Part shown: piece after piece, positions 1 to 8,353 of the stretch
How the letters are laid out: every line of letters starts with the position of its first letter
How positions within the stretch are numbered: position 1 is the stretch's first letter
Source of the DNA: Lutimonas saemankumensis
Lineage (GTDB): Bacteria; Bacteroidota; Bacteroidia; Flavobacteriales; Flavobacteriaceae
Direction of reading: 5' to 3'
Length of the DNA stretch: 64,000 nucleotides
NCBI RefSeq assembly: GCF_020171465.1
Contig: NZ_JAIUZR010000003.1
Location: 434,001 to 498,000 of the forward strand
Program-made: the position numbers and the translations under genes
The notes under the pieces: model-generated
Database searches by the model: none
What the model was told of the DNA's origin: nothing
What the model saw: the letters and a program-made list of their open reading frames with translations, nothing else

Positions 1-162
1 CCTGGAGAGAAAGGGTCGATTAAGGTTAAGTTTAACTCAGACAGAAAGCCAAACTTGCAACAGAAGAATATAACTCTGGTTACAAATACGGATCAGGGAA
101 AAGAAATTTTAAAAATAAAGGCTCAGGTTACTCCTAAGTCCAAAGTTCAACAGAATAGCTAA
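1..162 (+). CDS. DUF1573 domain protein, 3' end only
   Basis: The window opens inside this gene. Frame 1 runs to a TAA at 160-162 and gives a 53-residue tail with a beta-strand pattern (GSIKVKF, KNITLVTNTDQG, LKIKAQV). This is the ending typical of DUF1573 proteins, which are secreted or periplasmic Ig-like (ASH-type) proteins of unknown function. In Flavobacteriia a DUF1573 gene usually precedes yajC, and yajC follows here after 5 bases, so both are probably co-transcribed. The N-terminus and any signal peptide lie outside the window, so the assignment rests on a short tail plus gene order. Confidence 0.7.
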   Translation, partial: PGEKGSIKVKFNSDRKPNLQQKNITLVTNTDQGKEILKIKAQVTPKSKVQQNS

Positions 163-167
163 TTGAA

Positions 168-494
168 ATGATATATCAAACTATTTTTTTACAAGCCGGA
201 GGCGGCGGGATAGGGAATTATATTTTAATTCCACTTATGTTTTTGGTGCTGTATCTTTTTATGATCAGGCCACAGATGAAAAGACAAAAAAACGAGAAAA
301 AATTTCAGTCTTCCATTAAGAAAGGGGCTAAGGTAGTTACTACGAGTGGAATTCACGGTAAGATCGTGGATTTGATCGACAGTGACAACACTTGCGTAAT
401 CGAAACGGGAGCCGGAAAGATTAAATTTGAACGATCTGCCATTTCAATGGAGTTAAGCAAAAAATATGCTCCAAAAGAGGTGAAGAAAAAATAA
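168..494 (+). CDS. yajC: Preprotein translocase subunit YajC
   Basis: Accessory inner-membrane subunit that associates with SecDF and SecYEG during protein export. The 108-residue product is of normal family length. It has a glycine-rich N-terminus, one membrane helix (about residues 18-34) and the family motif IRPQMKRQKNEKKFQ right after the helix. The cytosolic domain that follows carries the conserved GAKVVTTSGIHGKI and V-E-T-G-A pattern. ATG at 168 is the only sensible start. It follows the DUF1573 gene by 5 bases and is closed by a strong terminator at 515-560. Confidence 0.96.
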   Translation: MIYQTIFLQAGGGGIGNYILIPLMFLVLYLFMIRPQMKRQKNEKKFQSSIKKGAKVVTTSGIHGKIVDLIDSDNTCVIETGAGKIKFERSAISMELSKKYAPKEVKKK

Positions 495-514
495 ATTTCT
501 CACATAGAATTGTT

Positions 515-560
515 AAGAGGTTATTGTGAAATATGTTTTTCTGATAACCTCTTTTTTTTT
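515..560 (+). terminator. Intrinsic terminator after yajC
   Basis: A perfect 10-bp inverted repeat (AAGAGGTTAT at 515-524 and ATAACCTCTT at 544-553) is followed by an uninterrupted run of T to 560. It lies 20 bases after the yajC stop and separates yajC from ybbR. Confidence 0.9.
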
Positions 561-588
561 ACATTTAGACAAGTAAAACAGAGCCCTG

Positions 589-1554
589 ATGCTGGAATCA
601 AATGGTCCGAATAATACGGAAGTACGTCAAAATCAAAAAAAATTAAAAGTTTTTTTGATTTTTCTTTTGCTGGCAACACTCTTCTGGTCCCTTATAAAAC
701 TTTCCAAGGAATATATTTCTGAAGTTGAATTTCAGCTCTCTTATTCTGATATTCCCAAAAATAAACTTATTCAGAATGAGCCTGAAAAGAAAGTAAAACT
801 TACTTTAAAAACGGTTGGATTCAAATTGCTGAATTATAGTTTTAAAAAAAGGGTTCTTGATTATAGTTTGACTGAGGTAGAACGGAAATCAGGTTCCATG
901 TATTTTAGTGAAACCAGCAAAAACACCAACTTTCTTCAGGCACAGCTTTCCGCAGAAACGATTGTTTTGAATATTGAACCTGACACGTTGTTTTTCGACC
1001 TGGGAGTAAAGAAATCGAAAAAGGTTCCAATCGTTTCAAGAGTGGACTTTGGCTTTAAGACCGGATTTAATTTTGTAGGAAGTTATAAGGTTGATCCTGA
1101 GGAAATTACTATCTCGGGACCTGGAAAGGTTATTGATACCATCAATGAAGTACTGACATCCCCTACGGAATTTAAGGATATTTCTGAGTCATTTGAGTAT
1201 CAGGTTCAACTAGAGGCTCCAAATCAGGTTACCGTTCTTGAAAAGGATTTTGTAGTTGTAAGGGGAGAAGTAGATAAGATTACTGATGGTTCCTATAATT
1301 TACCATTTAAAATCATCAATCTGCCCAGAAATGTTATCATAAGCACCTATCCAAAGGAGGTTAAGGTAATTTATCAGGTGGCGTTGAAAGACTACAACAA
1401 GATTCCGGAAAATGCCTTCAGTGTGCAGGTTGATTACAAGCAGACCATGGATAACAATTTGGATTATCTCATACCGGAACTGATTGAAAAACCAGAGATC
1501 GTGACCAGTGTAAAAATCGTTCCCAACAAAATTGAATTTCTTATAAAGAAATAA
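589..1554 (+). CDS. YbbR-like domain protein
   Basis: Membrane-anchored protein of 321 residues. A basic N-terminus is followed by one membrane helix (about residues 21-38, LKVFLIFLLLATLFWSLI). The rest is an extracytoplasmic region of repeated beta-rich YbbR-type modules, for example around KKVPIVSRVDFGFKTG and EEITISGPGKVID. In Firmicutes, YbbR/CdaR proteins regulate a diadenylate cyclase. No cyclase gene is visible here, so that role cannot be transferred. The gene lies 3 bases upstream of coaE, an arrangement common in Flavobacteriia, and the two are probably one transcript. Confidence 0.85.
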   Translation: MLESNGPNNTEVRQNQKKLKVFLIFLLLATLFWSLIKLSKEYISEVEFQLSYSDIPKNKLIQNEPEKKVKLTLKTVGFKLLNYSFKKRVLDYSLTEVERKSGSMYFSETSKNTNFLQAQLSAETIVLNIEPDTLFFDLGVKKSKKVPIVSRVDFGFKTGFNFVGSYKVDPEEITISGPGKVIDTINEVLTSPTEFKDISESFEYQVQLEAPNQVTVLEKDFVVVRGEVDKITDGSYNLPFKIINLPRNVIISTYPKEVKVIYQVALKDYNKIPENAFSVQVDYKQTMDNNLDYLIPELIEKPEIVTSVKIVPNKIEFLIKK

Positions 1555-1557
1555 CTA

Positions 1558-2172
1558 ATGGCCGGAGGCCCAAAAGAAAAAAACTTGAAAAAAGTTGGCT
1601 TAACAGGAGGAATAGGAAGCGGAAAGAGTACCGTGGCCAAAATGTTTGAGGATCTTGACATTCCGGTATATTATGCTGATGACAGGGCAAAATGGCTCAT
1701 GGTCAATTCTACTGAGTTGAGGCAGGCCATCAAAAATACGTTTGGAAATGAATCCTATACTGATCAGAAATTGAACAGAGCCTACCTTGCGACAAAGGTT
1801 TTTAAGAATAGAAAAGAACTTGATAAGTTAAATGCCATCGTTCATCCTGCCGTAAGAAGAGATTTTAAAGAATGGATTGAGAAGCAAAACGGACCTTACG
1901 TTATACAGGAGAACCCCTTAATTTTTGAAAGTCAGAATGAAAATCAATTTGATGCCGTTATCTCGGTTGTTGCTGATAAGGAAATAAGGATAAAACGAGT
2001 GATGTCCAGGGACGGCCATACAAGAAGCGATGTGATCAATCGAATGAAGAACCAGACTTCAGATGAGGTAAGAAGATCCAAATCTGATTTCGTCATAAAT
2101 AACACAGATATTTCGGACACCCGATCGCAGGTTTTTCGAATTCACCAAAGGCTCCTTATCCTTAATCCTTAA
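1558..2172 (+). CDS. coaE: Dephospho-CoA kinase
   Basis: Catalyses the last step of coenzyme A synthesis, ATP-dependent phosphorylation of the 3'-hydroxyl of dephospho-CoA, in the cytosol. The 204-residue product has the P-loop GLTGGIGSGKST (about residues 15-26), the YADDRAK substrate segment with its Asp, the IVHPAVRR motif (about 93-101), and the lid/RMKNQ segment near 160. Length fits the family. The start is ATG 1558, three bases after ybbR ends. A short in-frame lead of about 12 residues before the first beta strand is slightly longer than in many homologues. Confidence 0.95.
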   Translation: MAGGPKEKNLKKVGLTGGIGSGKSTVAKMFEDLDIPVYYADDRAKWLMVNSTELRQAIKNTFGNESYTDQKLNRAYLATKVFKNRKELDKLNAIVHPAVRRDFKEWIEKQNGPYVIQENPLIFESQNENQFDAVISVVADKEIRIKRVMSRDGHTRSDVINRMKNQTSDEVRRSKSDFVINNTDISDTRSQVFRIHQRLLILNP

Positions 2173-2196
2173 AAAAATCTATATCGTTTTAATTTT

Positions 2197-2269
2197 TTGT
2201 TAAATTAATTGTAATTTTCGTTAACAATTGTTAAAAGATTATTTATAAGCTAAAGAAAACATACATTTG
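2197..2269 (+). promoter_or_regulatory. Promoter and repeat cluster upstream of the two-component operon
   Basis: A Bacteroidota -7 box TACATTTG lies at 2262-2269. This is only 5 bases before the ATG at 2275, so the message would have almost no leader. Upstream, TTGTTAAA occurs as a direct repeat at 2197-2204 and 2228-2235, spaced 31 bp (about three helical turns). The second copy is part of a perfect 14-bp palindrome TTAACAATTGTTAA at 2221-2234. I infer a regulator site, possibly for autoregulation by the OmpR-type regulator downstream. No clear -33 box was found. Confidence 0.5.
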
Positions 2270-2274
2270 TTTCA

Positions 2275-3837
2275 ATGAGTAAACGAATTTTTGTACTTTT
2301 AGTGGTATTGATGGTGATTTCATTGCTTGGAATCATTACGGTTCAGATATTCTGGATCCGGTCTTCTATTGAAATGAGGGAAGAGCAGTTTTCAACAAGT
2401 GTGAAGTTTGCTTTGGCGAGGGTTTCGGAAAATATTCAGAAAAGAGAATTCAAAGACAATATTTCCCGGTATGCACCTATGATCGACAGTATGCAGAAAT
2501 CCAAACAAAGTAATGTCAGGGATTTTGTGTTTCAACAGATTGATACAAGCAGAAATGAAATTTTTACATACAGGCAGAGTATTCTTGAAAATAATTACAA
2601 GTCTCAAATATCTCCTTTTGAAACGGATACTGTCAATTTTAAAACGTTTCTGAGCAGAGAAGAAACTCAGGTTGAAAAAATAGAATTCAATTCAAAGGAT
2701 TTTTCTGAGTTATCACCAAAAGACAGGATGATCAAGGTGGAAAGGCTTGATAAATACGATAAGCTCGAATTAGAAGGTATTTTTAAGAATATTGTGGCGA
2801 GAACACCCATTCATGATCGGGTGAGTGCAAATGAGATTCGAATGAACCTTGACAATGAATTGAGAGCCAGAAATATTCAGACCAAGTTTGAATTTGGGGT
2901 GTTTAATGAGGACCTGATCACGAAAGTAAAATCGGATAGGTTTGTTGAAAAAAGAGGTTATACATATAATGTACCTTTATTTGTTACTGATGATATAGAG
3001 GATTATACTCTGTTTGTAAGTTTTCCTGAAAAGAAGGAATACATTTTATCGACGATTTCATGGATTTTGATTCTCTCGGCCCTGTTTATTTTTATTATCA
3101 TTCTGTCTTTTGCAAGCGCTTTGTATCAATTGATAAAGCAGAAACAGATTTCAGAAATAAAGACTGATTTTATCAATAACATGACTCATGAGTTCAAAAC
3201 GCCAATAGCAACGATTAACCTGGCCATAGACTCGATAAGGAATCCTAAAATTATTGGAGACAAGGAAAAGGTGATCAGGTATTCTCAGATGATTAGAGAG
3301 GAAAATAAAAGGATGCATGCTCAGGTAGAAAATGTACTAAGAATTTCAAAACTGGAGAAGAATCAGTTGGATCTTAGTAAGGACGTGGTGGATTTACACG
3401 ACATAATTGAGGATGCAGTGTCTCATGTAAGTTTGATTATTAAGGACCGCGAGGGTGAAATTACTCTTTCGATGGAGGCGAAGCAAAGTGAGATTTCGGC
3501 AAGTAGATTCCATATGACAAATGTGGTGACCAATATGCTAGACAATGCGATCAAATATTCGGAAGGTTCACCAATCATTAAAATGGAAACTGTTAATGCC
3601 GGAAATTCGATTGTTTTGAAAATTACTGATAAAGGAATTGGCATGTCAAAAAATGTTCAAAGAAAAGTGTTTAATAAATTTTACAGAGAGCAGACCGGTA
3701 ATGTCCATAATGTCAAAGGACATGGGCTTGGATTGTCCTATGTAAAGAGTATTGTTGAAAAACACCATGGGCAGGTTTATGTTGAAAGTGAAAAAGGAAA
3801 GGGAAGTACGTTTACAATGAAACTACCAATAATTTAA
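2275..3837 (+). CDS. Membrane sensor histidine kinase
   Basis: Sensor of a two-component system, 520 residues. Membrane helix 1 spans about residues 5-27 and helix 2 about 258-283, with a 230-residue periplasmic sensing domain between them that I do not recognise. The cytoplasmic part has the dimerisation/phosphoacceptor motif HEFKTPIA (His at about 305), the N box NMLDNAIKYS (about 420), the G1 box DKGIGM and the G2 box GHGLGLSYVKSI (about 482). All key kinase motifs are present. The partner response regulator starts 12 bases downstream, so the signal almost certainly passes to it. The ligand is unknown. Confidence 0.95.
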   Translation: MSKRIFVLLVVLMVISLLGIITVQIFWIRSSIEMREEQFSTSVKFALARVSENIQKREFKDNISRYAPMIDSMQKSKQSNVRDFVFQQIDTSRNEIFTYRQSILENNYKSQISPFETDTVNFKTFLSREETQVEKIEFNSKDFSELSPKDRMIKVERLDKYDKLELEGIFKNIVARTPIHDRVSANEIRMNLDNELRARNIQTKFEFGVFNEDLITKVKSDRFVEKRGYTYNVPLFVTDDIEDYTLFVSFPEKKEYILSTISWILILSALFIFIIILSFASALYQLIKQKQISEIKTDFINNMTHEFKTPIATINLAIDSIRNPKIIGDKEKVIRYSQMIREENKRMHAQVENVLRISKLEKNQLDLSKDVVDLHDIIEDAVSHVSLIIKDREGEITLSMEAKQSEISASRFHMTNVVTNMLDNAIKYSEGSPIIKMETVNAGNSIVLKITDKGIGMSKNVQRKVFNKFYREQTGNVHNVKGHGLGLSYVKSIVEKHHGQVYVESEKGKGSTFTMKLPII

Positions 3838-3849
3838 AATATTTTAAAA

Positions 3850-4545
3850 ATGGCAAATAAAAAAATATTGCTCGTTGAGGATGATCCGAATTTTGGAACC
3901 GTTTTAAAAGATTATTTGGCACTAAATGATTATGATGTTCATCATGCCAAAGATGGTTTAGATGGCTTGATTGCCTTTAAAAATGATGATTTTGATATTT
4001 GTATTCTGGATGTTATGATGCCGAAAAAAGATGGATTTTCTCTTGCTAAGGACATCCGGTCAGTGAATGCTGATATCCCTATCATTTTTTTAACTGCCAA
4101 ATCCATGAAAGAAGATGTATTAAAAGGATATCAGGTTGGGGCAGATGATTATCTGAACAAACCTTTTGATTCAGAGATCCTCTTACATAAGATAAAAGCG
4201 ATCCTTCAACGAAAGGAATCCGATGCTGCTAACGATGATAACCAGTTTGAATTTGAAATTGGAAAATTTCATTTGAATTCAAAACTTCGACAATTAAGTT
4301 TTGATGGAGAAGAGCCGCGTAAACTTTCACCAAAGGAGAACAAATTGCTCAAATTGTTGGCCATGTACAAAAATGACTTGTTGCCAAGAGATCTGGCGTT
4401 GACAAAAATTTGGAGAGATGATAACTACTTTACCTCAAGAAGTATGGATGTTTACATTGCCAAGTTGAGAAAATATCTGAAACTGGATGAGAATGTCGAA
4501 ATCATTAACATCCATGGTGAAGGATTTCGATTGGTGGTGAATTAG
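3850..4545 (+). CDS. OmpR-family response regulator
   Basis: DNA-binding response regulator of 231 residues. The receiver domain covers about residues 4-118, with the acidic pair ED near residue 10, phosphoacceptor Asp54 in ILDVMMPKKDG, the Thr/Lys switch residues in IFLTAK and a conserved NKPF loop. A winged-helix OmpR-type output domain covers about 132-230 (RKLSPKENKLLKLLA, SRSMDVYIAKLRKYL, INIHGEGFRL). It lies 12 bases after the histidine kinase gene and ends the operon at a terminator (4571-4600). It probably controls its own operon through the repeats at 2197-2235; that is inference. Confidence 0.95.
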   Translation: MANKKILLVEDDPNFGTVLKDYLALNDYDVHHAKDGLDGLIAFKNDDFDICILDVMMPKKDGFSLAKDIRSVNADIPIIFLTAKSMKEDVLKGYQVGADDYLNKPFDSEILLHKIKAILQRKESDAANDDNQFEFEIGKFHLNSKLRQLSFDGEEPRKLSPKENKLLKLLAMYKNDLLPRDLALTKIWRDDNYFTSRSMDVYIAKLRKYLKLDENVEIINIHGEGFRLVVN

Positions 4546-4570
4546 AAAGATTTCATTTGAAAAATGAATT

Positions 4571-4600
4571 AGGCCGAATCTTTTTGATACGGCCTTTTTT
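4571..4600 (+). terminator. Intrinsic terminator after the two-component operon
   Basis: Inverted repeat AGGCCG (4571-4576) and CGGCCT (4590-4595), extended by partial AATC/GAT pairing, followed by a T run to 4600. It lies between the response regulator and tsaC. Confidence 0.85.
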
Positions 4601-4633
4601 ATTGTTGTATTTTTACACGGGTAAACCGGTCCT

Positions 4634-5254
4634 ATGTCTAAACTTTTGAAATTATATGAAAAAAATCCTGATCAGAGAATTGTTGATCAGGCCGTTGAAG
4701 TATTAAGAAAGGGTGGGCTTATCATTTATCCAACAGATACGGTATATGGCTTAGGTTGCGATATTACCAAAACAAGGGCTCTGGAACGTGTGGCGAATAT
4801 GAAACAGACCAAACTGGAAAAAGCCAATTTTTCTTTTATTTGCTATGATCTAAGCAATTTATCGGAATATGTACGTCAGATTGATACACCCTCCTATAAA
4901 ATTCTTAAACGGGCCCTACCGGGACCTTACACTTTTATTTTAAAGGGAAATAACAACCTTCCAAAGGCCTTCAAAAAGAAAAAGACTGTCGGAATTCGAG
5001 TTCCTGATAACAATATCATTAGAACCATAGTTAAAGAACTGGGCAATCCGATTGTTTCTACTTCGATTTACGATGAGGATGACGTAATTGAATACACAAC
5101 AGATCCCGAACTAATCCATGAAAAATGGAAGGACAGGGTAGATTTAGTTATCGACGGGGGCTATGGCGGTAATATTGCCTCGACCATTATCGATCTCACT
5201 GGAGATGAGATCAATGTTGTTAGAGAAGGAAAAGGGTCGTTAGATATTCTATAA
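4634..5254 (+). CDS. tsaC: L-threonylcarbamoyladenylate synthase (Sua5/YciO/YrdC family)
   Basis: Makes threonylcarbamoyl-AMP from threonine, bicarbonate and ATP for the universal t6A37 tRNA modification. The 206-residue single-domain protein starts the YrdC fold with VEVLRKGGLIIYPTDTVYGLGCD (shown here only as a motif region, about residues 21-43). It continues with KQTK, the PGPYTFILKG loop (about 96-105), VGIRVPDN and the PIVSTSIY signature (about 138-145). It lacks the extra C-terminal Sua5 domain, so it is the short form. Some short family members (YciO type) lack a proven t6A role, so the exact activity is likely rather than certain. It ends tail to tail with the next gene, overlapping by 6 bases. 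Confidence 0.88.
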   Translation: MSKLLKLYEKNPDQRIVDQAVEVLRKGGLIIYPTDTVYGLGCDITKTRALERVANMKQTKLEKANFSFICYDLSNLSEYVRQIDTPSYKILKRALPGPYTFILKGNNNLPKAFKKKKTVGIRVPDNNIIRTIVKELGNPIVSTSIYDEDDVIEYTTDPELIHEKWKDRVDLVIDGGYGGNIASTIIDLTGDEINVVREGKGSLDIL

Positions 5255-5869
5255 ATTATTTTTACTGGATAAAGCCTTATAATTACTTTTCAATTTTTTG
5301 AGGAAGATTCCATATATAATTCTGTAAAATAACCAAAAAATTGATAGTGCAAGCAGAAGTAGGATGATCGATACGATCCACATGGTGGTCATATTGGCAC
5401 CTTCATTGAGTCCGTTAATAAAATCTTCTGAACTATAGACTGCATAGAACATGTTCAGCCCTATGATTGCCATTATGGTAAGATTATAGTAAATATAGTT
5501 TTTTACGGTTCTTCGTGTTTTTAAAATATTTCCTAACAGTACTTTAACCGTACTTTCTGCCGAGATGTTCCTGTAATTCTTATAAAAAACATAGATAAAC
5601 CCTAAAATGATGACAACGTGAATAATGGAATAAAACATCATAACATTACTCAGGCCGTATTGCTGATAAAAGGCTCTGGTACTTTCAAAATCAGTGAATA
5701 GATAGACTAAATTGGGCAAGATGAACTCAAGTAAACTAATGATCAAAATCCATTTTACTATAGAAGATGATTTTTTTTGAACCATTTTATTGATGTCAGA
5801 TTCTGAAAATCTGATTTTTGATTCCTCCTGATTTTTCCATATGTCTTTTAGGCTATCTAAATTCTCCAT
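5249..5869 (-). CDS. Four-helix membrane protein paired with ECF sigma factor
   Basis: Unrecognised 206-residue protein. The first 37 residues are polar and cytosolic in character (LKDIWKNQEESKIRF). They are followed by about four hydrophobic helices near residues 38-57, 77-98, 128-146 and 160-185, and a basic C-terminal tail. It starts 2 bases after the sigma factor gene stops, on the same strand. A soluble N-terminal segment joined to membrane helices and placed directly after an ECF sigma gene fits a membrane-bound anti-sigma or accessory role. No ZAS-type HxxxCxxC motif is visible, so that role is inference from position only. Confidence 0.6.
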   Translation of the reverse strand: MENLDSLKDIWKNQEESKIRFSESDINKMVQKKSSSIVKWILIISLLEFILPNLVYLFTDFESTRAFYQQYGLSNVMMFYSIIHVVIILGFIYVFYKNYRNISAESTVKVLLGNILKTRRTVKNYIYYNLTIMAIIGLNMFYAVYSSEDFINGLNEGANMTTMWIVSIILLLLALSIFWLFYRIIYGIFLKKLKSNYKALSSKNNL

Positions 5870-5871
5870 AC

Positions 5872-6366
5872 TTACGGATTTAAAATGTTCTTAAGTTTGG
5901 TCTTGGTTCTATTCATTTTCACTCTTGCATTTACCTCGCTAATCCCCAGAGTCGTAGCAATTTCTCTGTAGCTTTTATCTTCCAAATACATGAGGGCCAA
6001 CGCTTTTTCGATGTCGTTAAGACTGTAAATAGCCTTGTAGAGCAGGTCAAGCTGTTTATCTTTTTCATTATCATACCCCTGATATTCCAATTCTTTCAAA
6101 TTGTCATATATCTGGGTTGTCTCAACACTTCTTTTGGATTTTCGATAAAGTGATATTGCCGTATTAAAAGCAACCCTGTACATCCAAGTGCTGAACTTAG
6201 ATTCACCTCTGAATTTGGGATAGGCTTTCCATAACTGAATTGTAATTTCCTGAAAGAGATCTTTGTGCGCCGCTTCATTATTTGTATACGACCTGCATAC
6301 TTTATGAATGATGCTCTGATGCAATTCTAATTCTTTAGCAAATTTCTGTTCAAGTTCCTTGGTCAC
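5872..6366 (-). CDS. ECF-type RNA polymerase sigma factor
   Basis: Sigma-70 family group 4 factor of about 164 residues. Region 2 covers about residues 12-80 (HKDLFQEITIQLWKAYPKF, FSTWMYRVAFNTAISLYRK). Region 4 covers about 108-160 (LNDIEKALALMYLEDKSYREIATTLGIS, split by the helix-turn-helix). No ATG lies near the N-terminus: codons at 6369 (TTG) and 6366 (GTG) are adjacent in-frame candidates, and I chose GTG. A consensus -7 box (TATTTTTG on this strand) lies at 6428-6435. It is co-transcribed with the membrane protein that follows, and its regulon is unknown. Confidence 0.9.
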   Translation of the reverse strand: MTKELEQKFAKELELHQSIIHKVCRSYTNNEAAHKDLFQEITIQLWKAYPKFRGESKFSTWMYRVAFNTAISLYRKSKRSVETTQIYDNLKELEYQGYDNEKDKQLDLLYKAIYSLNDIEKALALMYLEDKSYREIATTLGISEVNARVKMNRTKTKLKNILNP

Positions 6367-6427
6367 CAAAAGCTGATTTACGTATTAGTAGGTTTTTCTT
6401 TAAAAATGTTACGAACTTTTTGAGATT

Positions 6428-6435
6428 CAAAAATA
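6428..6435 (-). promoter_or_regulatory. Putative -7 box for the ECF sigma operon
   Basis: The minus strand reads TATTTTTG, matching the Bacteroidota -7 consensus TAnnTTTG. Transcription would begin near 6422, giving a leader of about 55 bases. No convincing -33 element is spaced correctly, so this is a single-box prediction. Confidence 0.4.
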
Positions 6436-6559
6436 ATTTAGATGATAAAAACTACAGTTCATCCCAAAAAAATGACAGTTGGGTCAGTTAAAATTTATTT
6501 TTCTCCCCCTGGATCGCACATTTGTACCATAATTAATCAATAATACTAAATTTTAAATA

Positions 6560-7012
6560 ATGATACGAATTTTTATTACAGCAGTCATTTATCTAATCAG
6601 TTTATTCAGCCAGGCCCAGGAGAAAAGTGGCCCAATGGAGGTGATTGAAGGTTCAAAATTATACTGTGTGGAGTTAACAATTAACAGGGTTCCTTCTGAT
6701 AAAGGGTATATTTATTTTGCCATGTATGCTTCTGAGGAAGATTTTTTAAACCGAAACATCTATAAGAAAACCAGAGTAAAGGCAAGTAAAGATGGAGTAA
6801 AGATCAGCTTCAACGATGTGCCATCCGGAACCTATGCAGTTACCTGCTACCATGATGCCAATGATAATGGTCGTATGGATTTTTCAAGTGGAGGCATGCC
6901 TGAAGAAGATTATGGCATGACGAATAATGTCATGAGTTTTGGGCCTCCGAGGTTTAGCGATGCAAAATTTGAAGTAAAAAATAAAGACCTTACATTTGAG
7001 ATAGTATTTTAA
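6560..7012 (+). CDS. DUF2141 domain secreted protein
   Basis: Exported protein of 150 residues whose biochemical function is unknown. A signal peptide spans about residues 1-20 and ends at SQAQEK. The mature part is a beta-sandwich with the DUF2141 features: LTINRV near residue 36, YIYFAMYASEEDF, and the signature VPSGTYAVTCYHDANDNGRMD (key residues G-TYA--C-HD-N-NG-MD, about 90-112). It precedes the LytS-type kinase by 14 bases, so it may share its transcript. A role in envelope sensing is possible but not shown. Confidence 0.85.
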   Translation: MIRIFITAVIYLISLFSQAQEKSGPMEVIEGSKLYCVELTINRVPSDKGYIYFAMYASEEDFLNRNIYKKTRVKASKDGVKISFNDVPSGTYAVTCYHDANDNGRMDFSSGGMPEEDYGMTNNVMSFGPPRFSDAKFEVKNKDLTFEIVF

Positions 7013-7026
7013 TCTGATCAGAGACC

Positions 7027-8343
7027 ATGAATAAAACAAGCAAAAATATAATCATCCTTTTCTCAATTGGTACCATCATTTTTATAATCGGCAGCTGGTA
7101 TTTCAACCAGTTCCAATATGAAGGGCTCAATGATGCAGTACAGCAATTTCTGATTTTCCAGCTTTATGCGTTTGTATTGGGAGGGGCTAATATTTTTTTC
7201 TTTAATTATCTGGAGTCTCGTAAATGGGCAGAAGGAACAACATTGCTAAGGATTCTGGCGGGATTACTAGGTTCTTTACTTATTACCATAGTAGGGCTTT
7301 TTATTGTGCGTATGTCAATTGCGCTGATCTTCCAGGATCTGAGTTTTGCAGAGTATATTGCAGACGAACAATTTGGAAATTTTAAGTTTGGTATTTGGTC
7401 CACTTTAACGGTTGTCATCTTTTTTCATGTCATTTATTTTTATAATAAGTATCAGAAAAAGAAAGTCAAGGAATCTCAAATTGTGGCAAAAAACCAAACT
7501 GCCAGATTTGAATCCTTGAAGAATCAGCTGGATCCTCATTTTTTATTCAACAGTTTAAATGTACTTACATCCCTGATAGGCGAGAATCCGGAACAGGCAG
7601 AAAAGTTTACGACTAAACTTTCCAAGGTTTACCGATATGTTCTGGAGCAAAAGGATAAGGACCTCACTTCGCTTTCAGACGAACTTAAGTTTGCAAAATC
7701 CTATATGGAACTTTTGAGAATGCGATTTGAAGATGCCGTTGATTTTGAAATTCTTCAGGCCCCCAGTGATTCGGAGCTTAAAATTATTCCTCTGTCGTTA
7801 CAGTTATTGCTCGAAAATGCCGTGAAGCACAATGTAATCACAACCGAGCAGCCATTAAAAATAAAAATTTATGAGGACAGGGGTTTTCTAATCGTTGAGA
7901 ATACTTTAAATCCAAAGGCATCACTTGAGAAAAGTACCAAGGTAGGATTGAACAATATCAAGCAACGCTATGAACTTGTTTCTTCAAATAAAGTAAGTAT
8001 AGAGAATAATAACAAAAAATTCAGGGTAAAATTACCCCTGCTAAATCAGAAAATAAAAGTAATGAGAACCGAATATTTAGACGAAAGTGCAAAGTACCTG
8101 CGTGCGAAAAAGAAAGTGGAGGACTTAAAGGGTTTCTATGGGAGCCTTACGGCATACTTTATTGTGATTCCCTTTTTAATCTTCATTAATTATCAAACTT
8201 ATTGGCAATTCAAATGGTTTTGGTTTCCGATGCTTGGCTGGGGACTGGGATTGATTTTACAGGCGCTAAATGTGTTTGGTTTGAGAGGAGACTGGGAAGA
8301 AAGAAAAATAAGAGAAATCATGGAAAAAAACAGAAAATATTAA
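7027..8343 (+). CDS. LytS-type histidine kinase with C-terminal 2TM domain
   Basis: Sensor kinase of the LytS/YehU (His_kinase plus HATPase_c) type, 438 residues. Four hydrophobic helices fill about residues 7-140. The kinase core has QLDPHFLFNSLN with phosphoacceptor His at about 171, then LENAVKHN (N box, about 260) and a short G-box region (KVGLNNIKQRY). Unusually, residues of about 355-430 form a complete 2TM domain (LKGFYGSLTAYF, WFWFPMLGWGLG, GDWEERKIREIM) fused to the kinase C-terminus. Two separate 2TM genes and a LytTR regulator follow in the same operon. Confidence 0.92.
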   Translation: MNKTSKNIIILFSIGTIIFIIGSWYFNQFQYEGLNDAVQQFLIFQLYAFVLGGANIFFFNYLESRKWAEGTTLLRILAGLLGSLLITIVGLFIVRMSIALIFQDLSFAEYIADEQFGNFKFGIWSTLTVVIFFHVIYFYNKYQKKKVKESQIVAKNQTARFESLKNQLDPHFLFNSLNVLTSLIGENPEQAEKFTTKLSKVYRYVLEQKDKDLTSLSDELKFAKSYMELLRMRFEDAVDFEILQAPSDSELKIIPLSLQLLLENAVKHNVITTEQPLKIKIYEDRGFLIVENTLNPKASLEKSTKVGLNNIKQRYELVSSNKVSIENNNKKFRVKLPLLNQKIKVMRTEYLDESAKYLRAKKKVEDLKGFYGSLTAYFIVIPFLIFINYQTYWQFKWFWFPMLGWGLGLILQALNVFGLRGDWEERKIREIMEKNRKY

Positions 8344-8353
8344 ATCGTATAAA

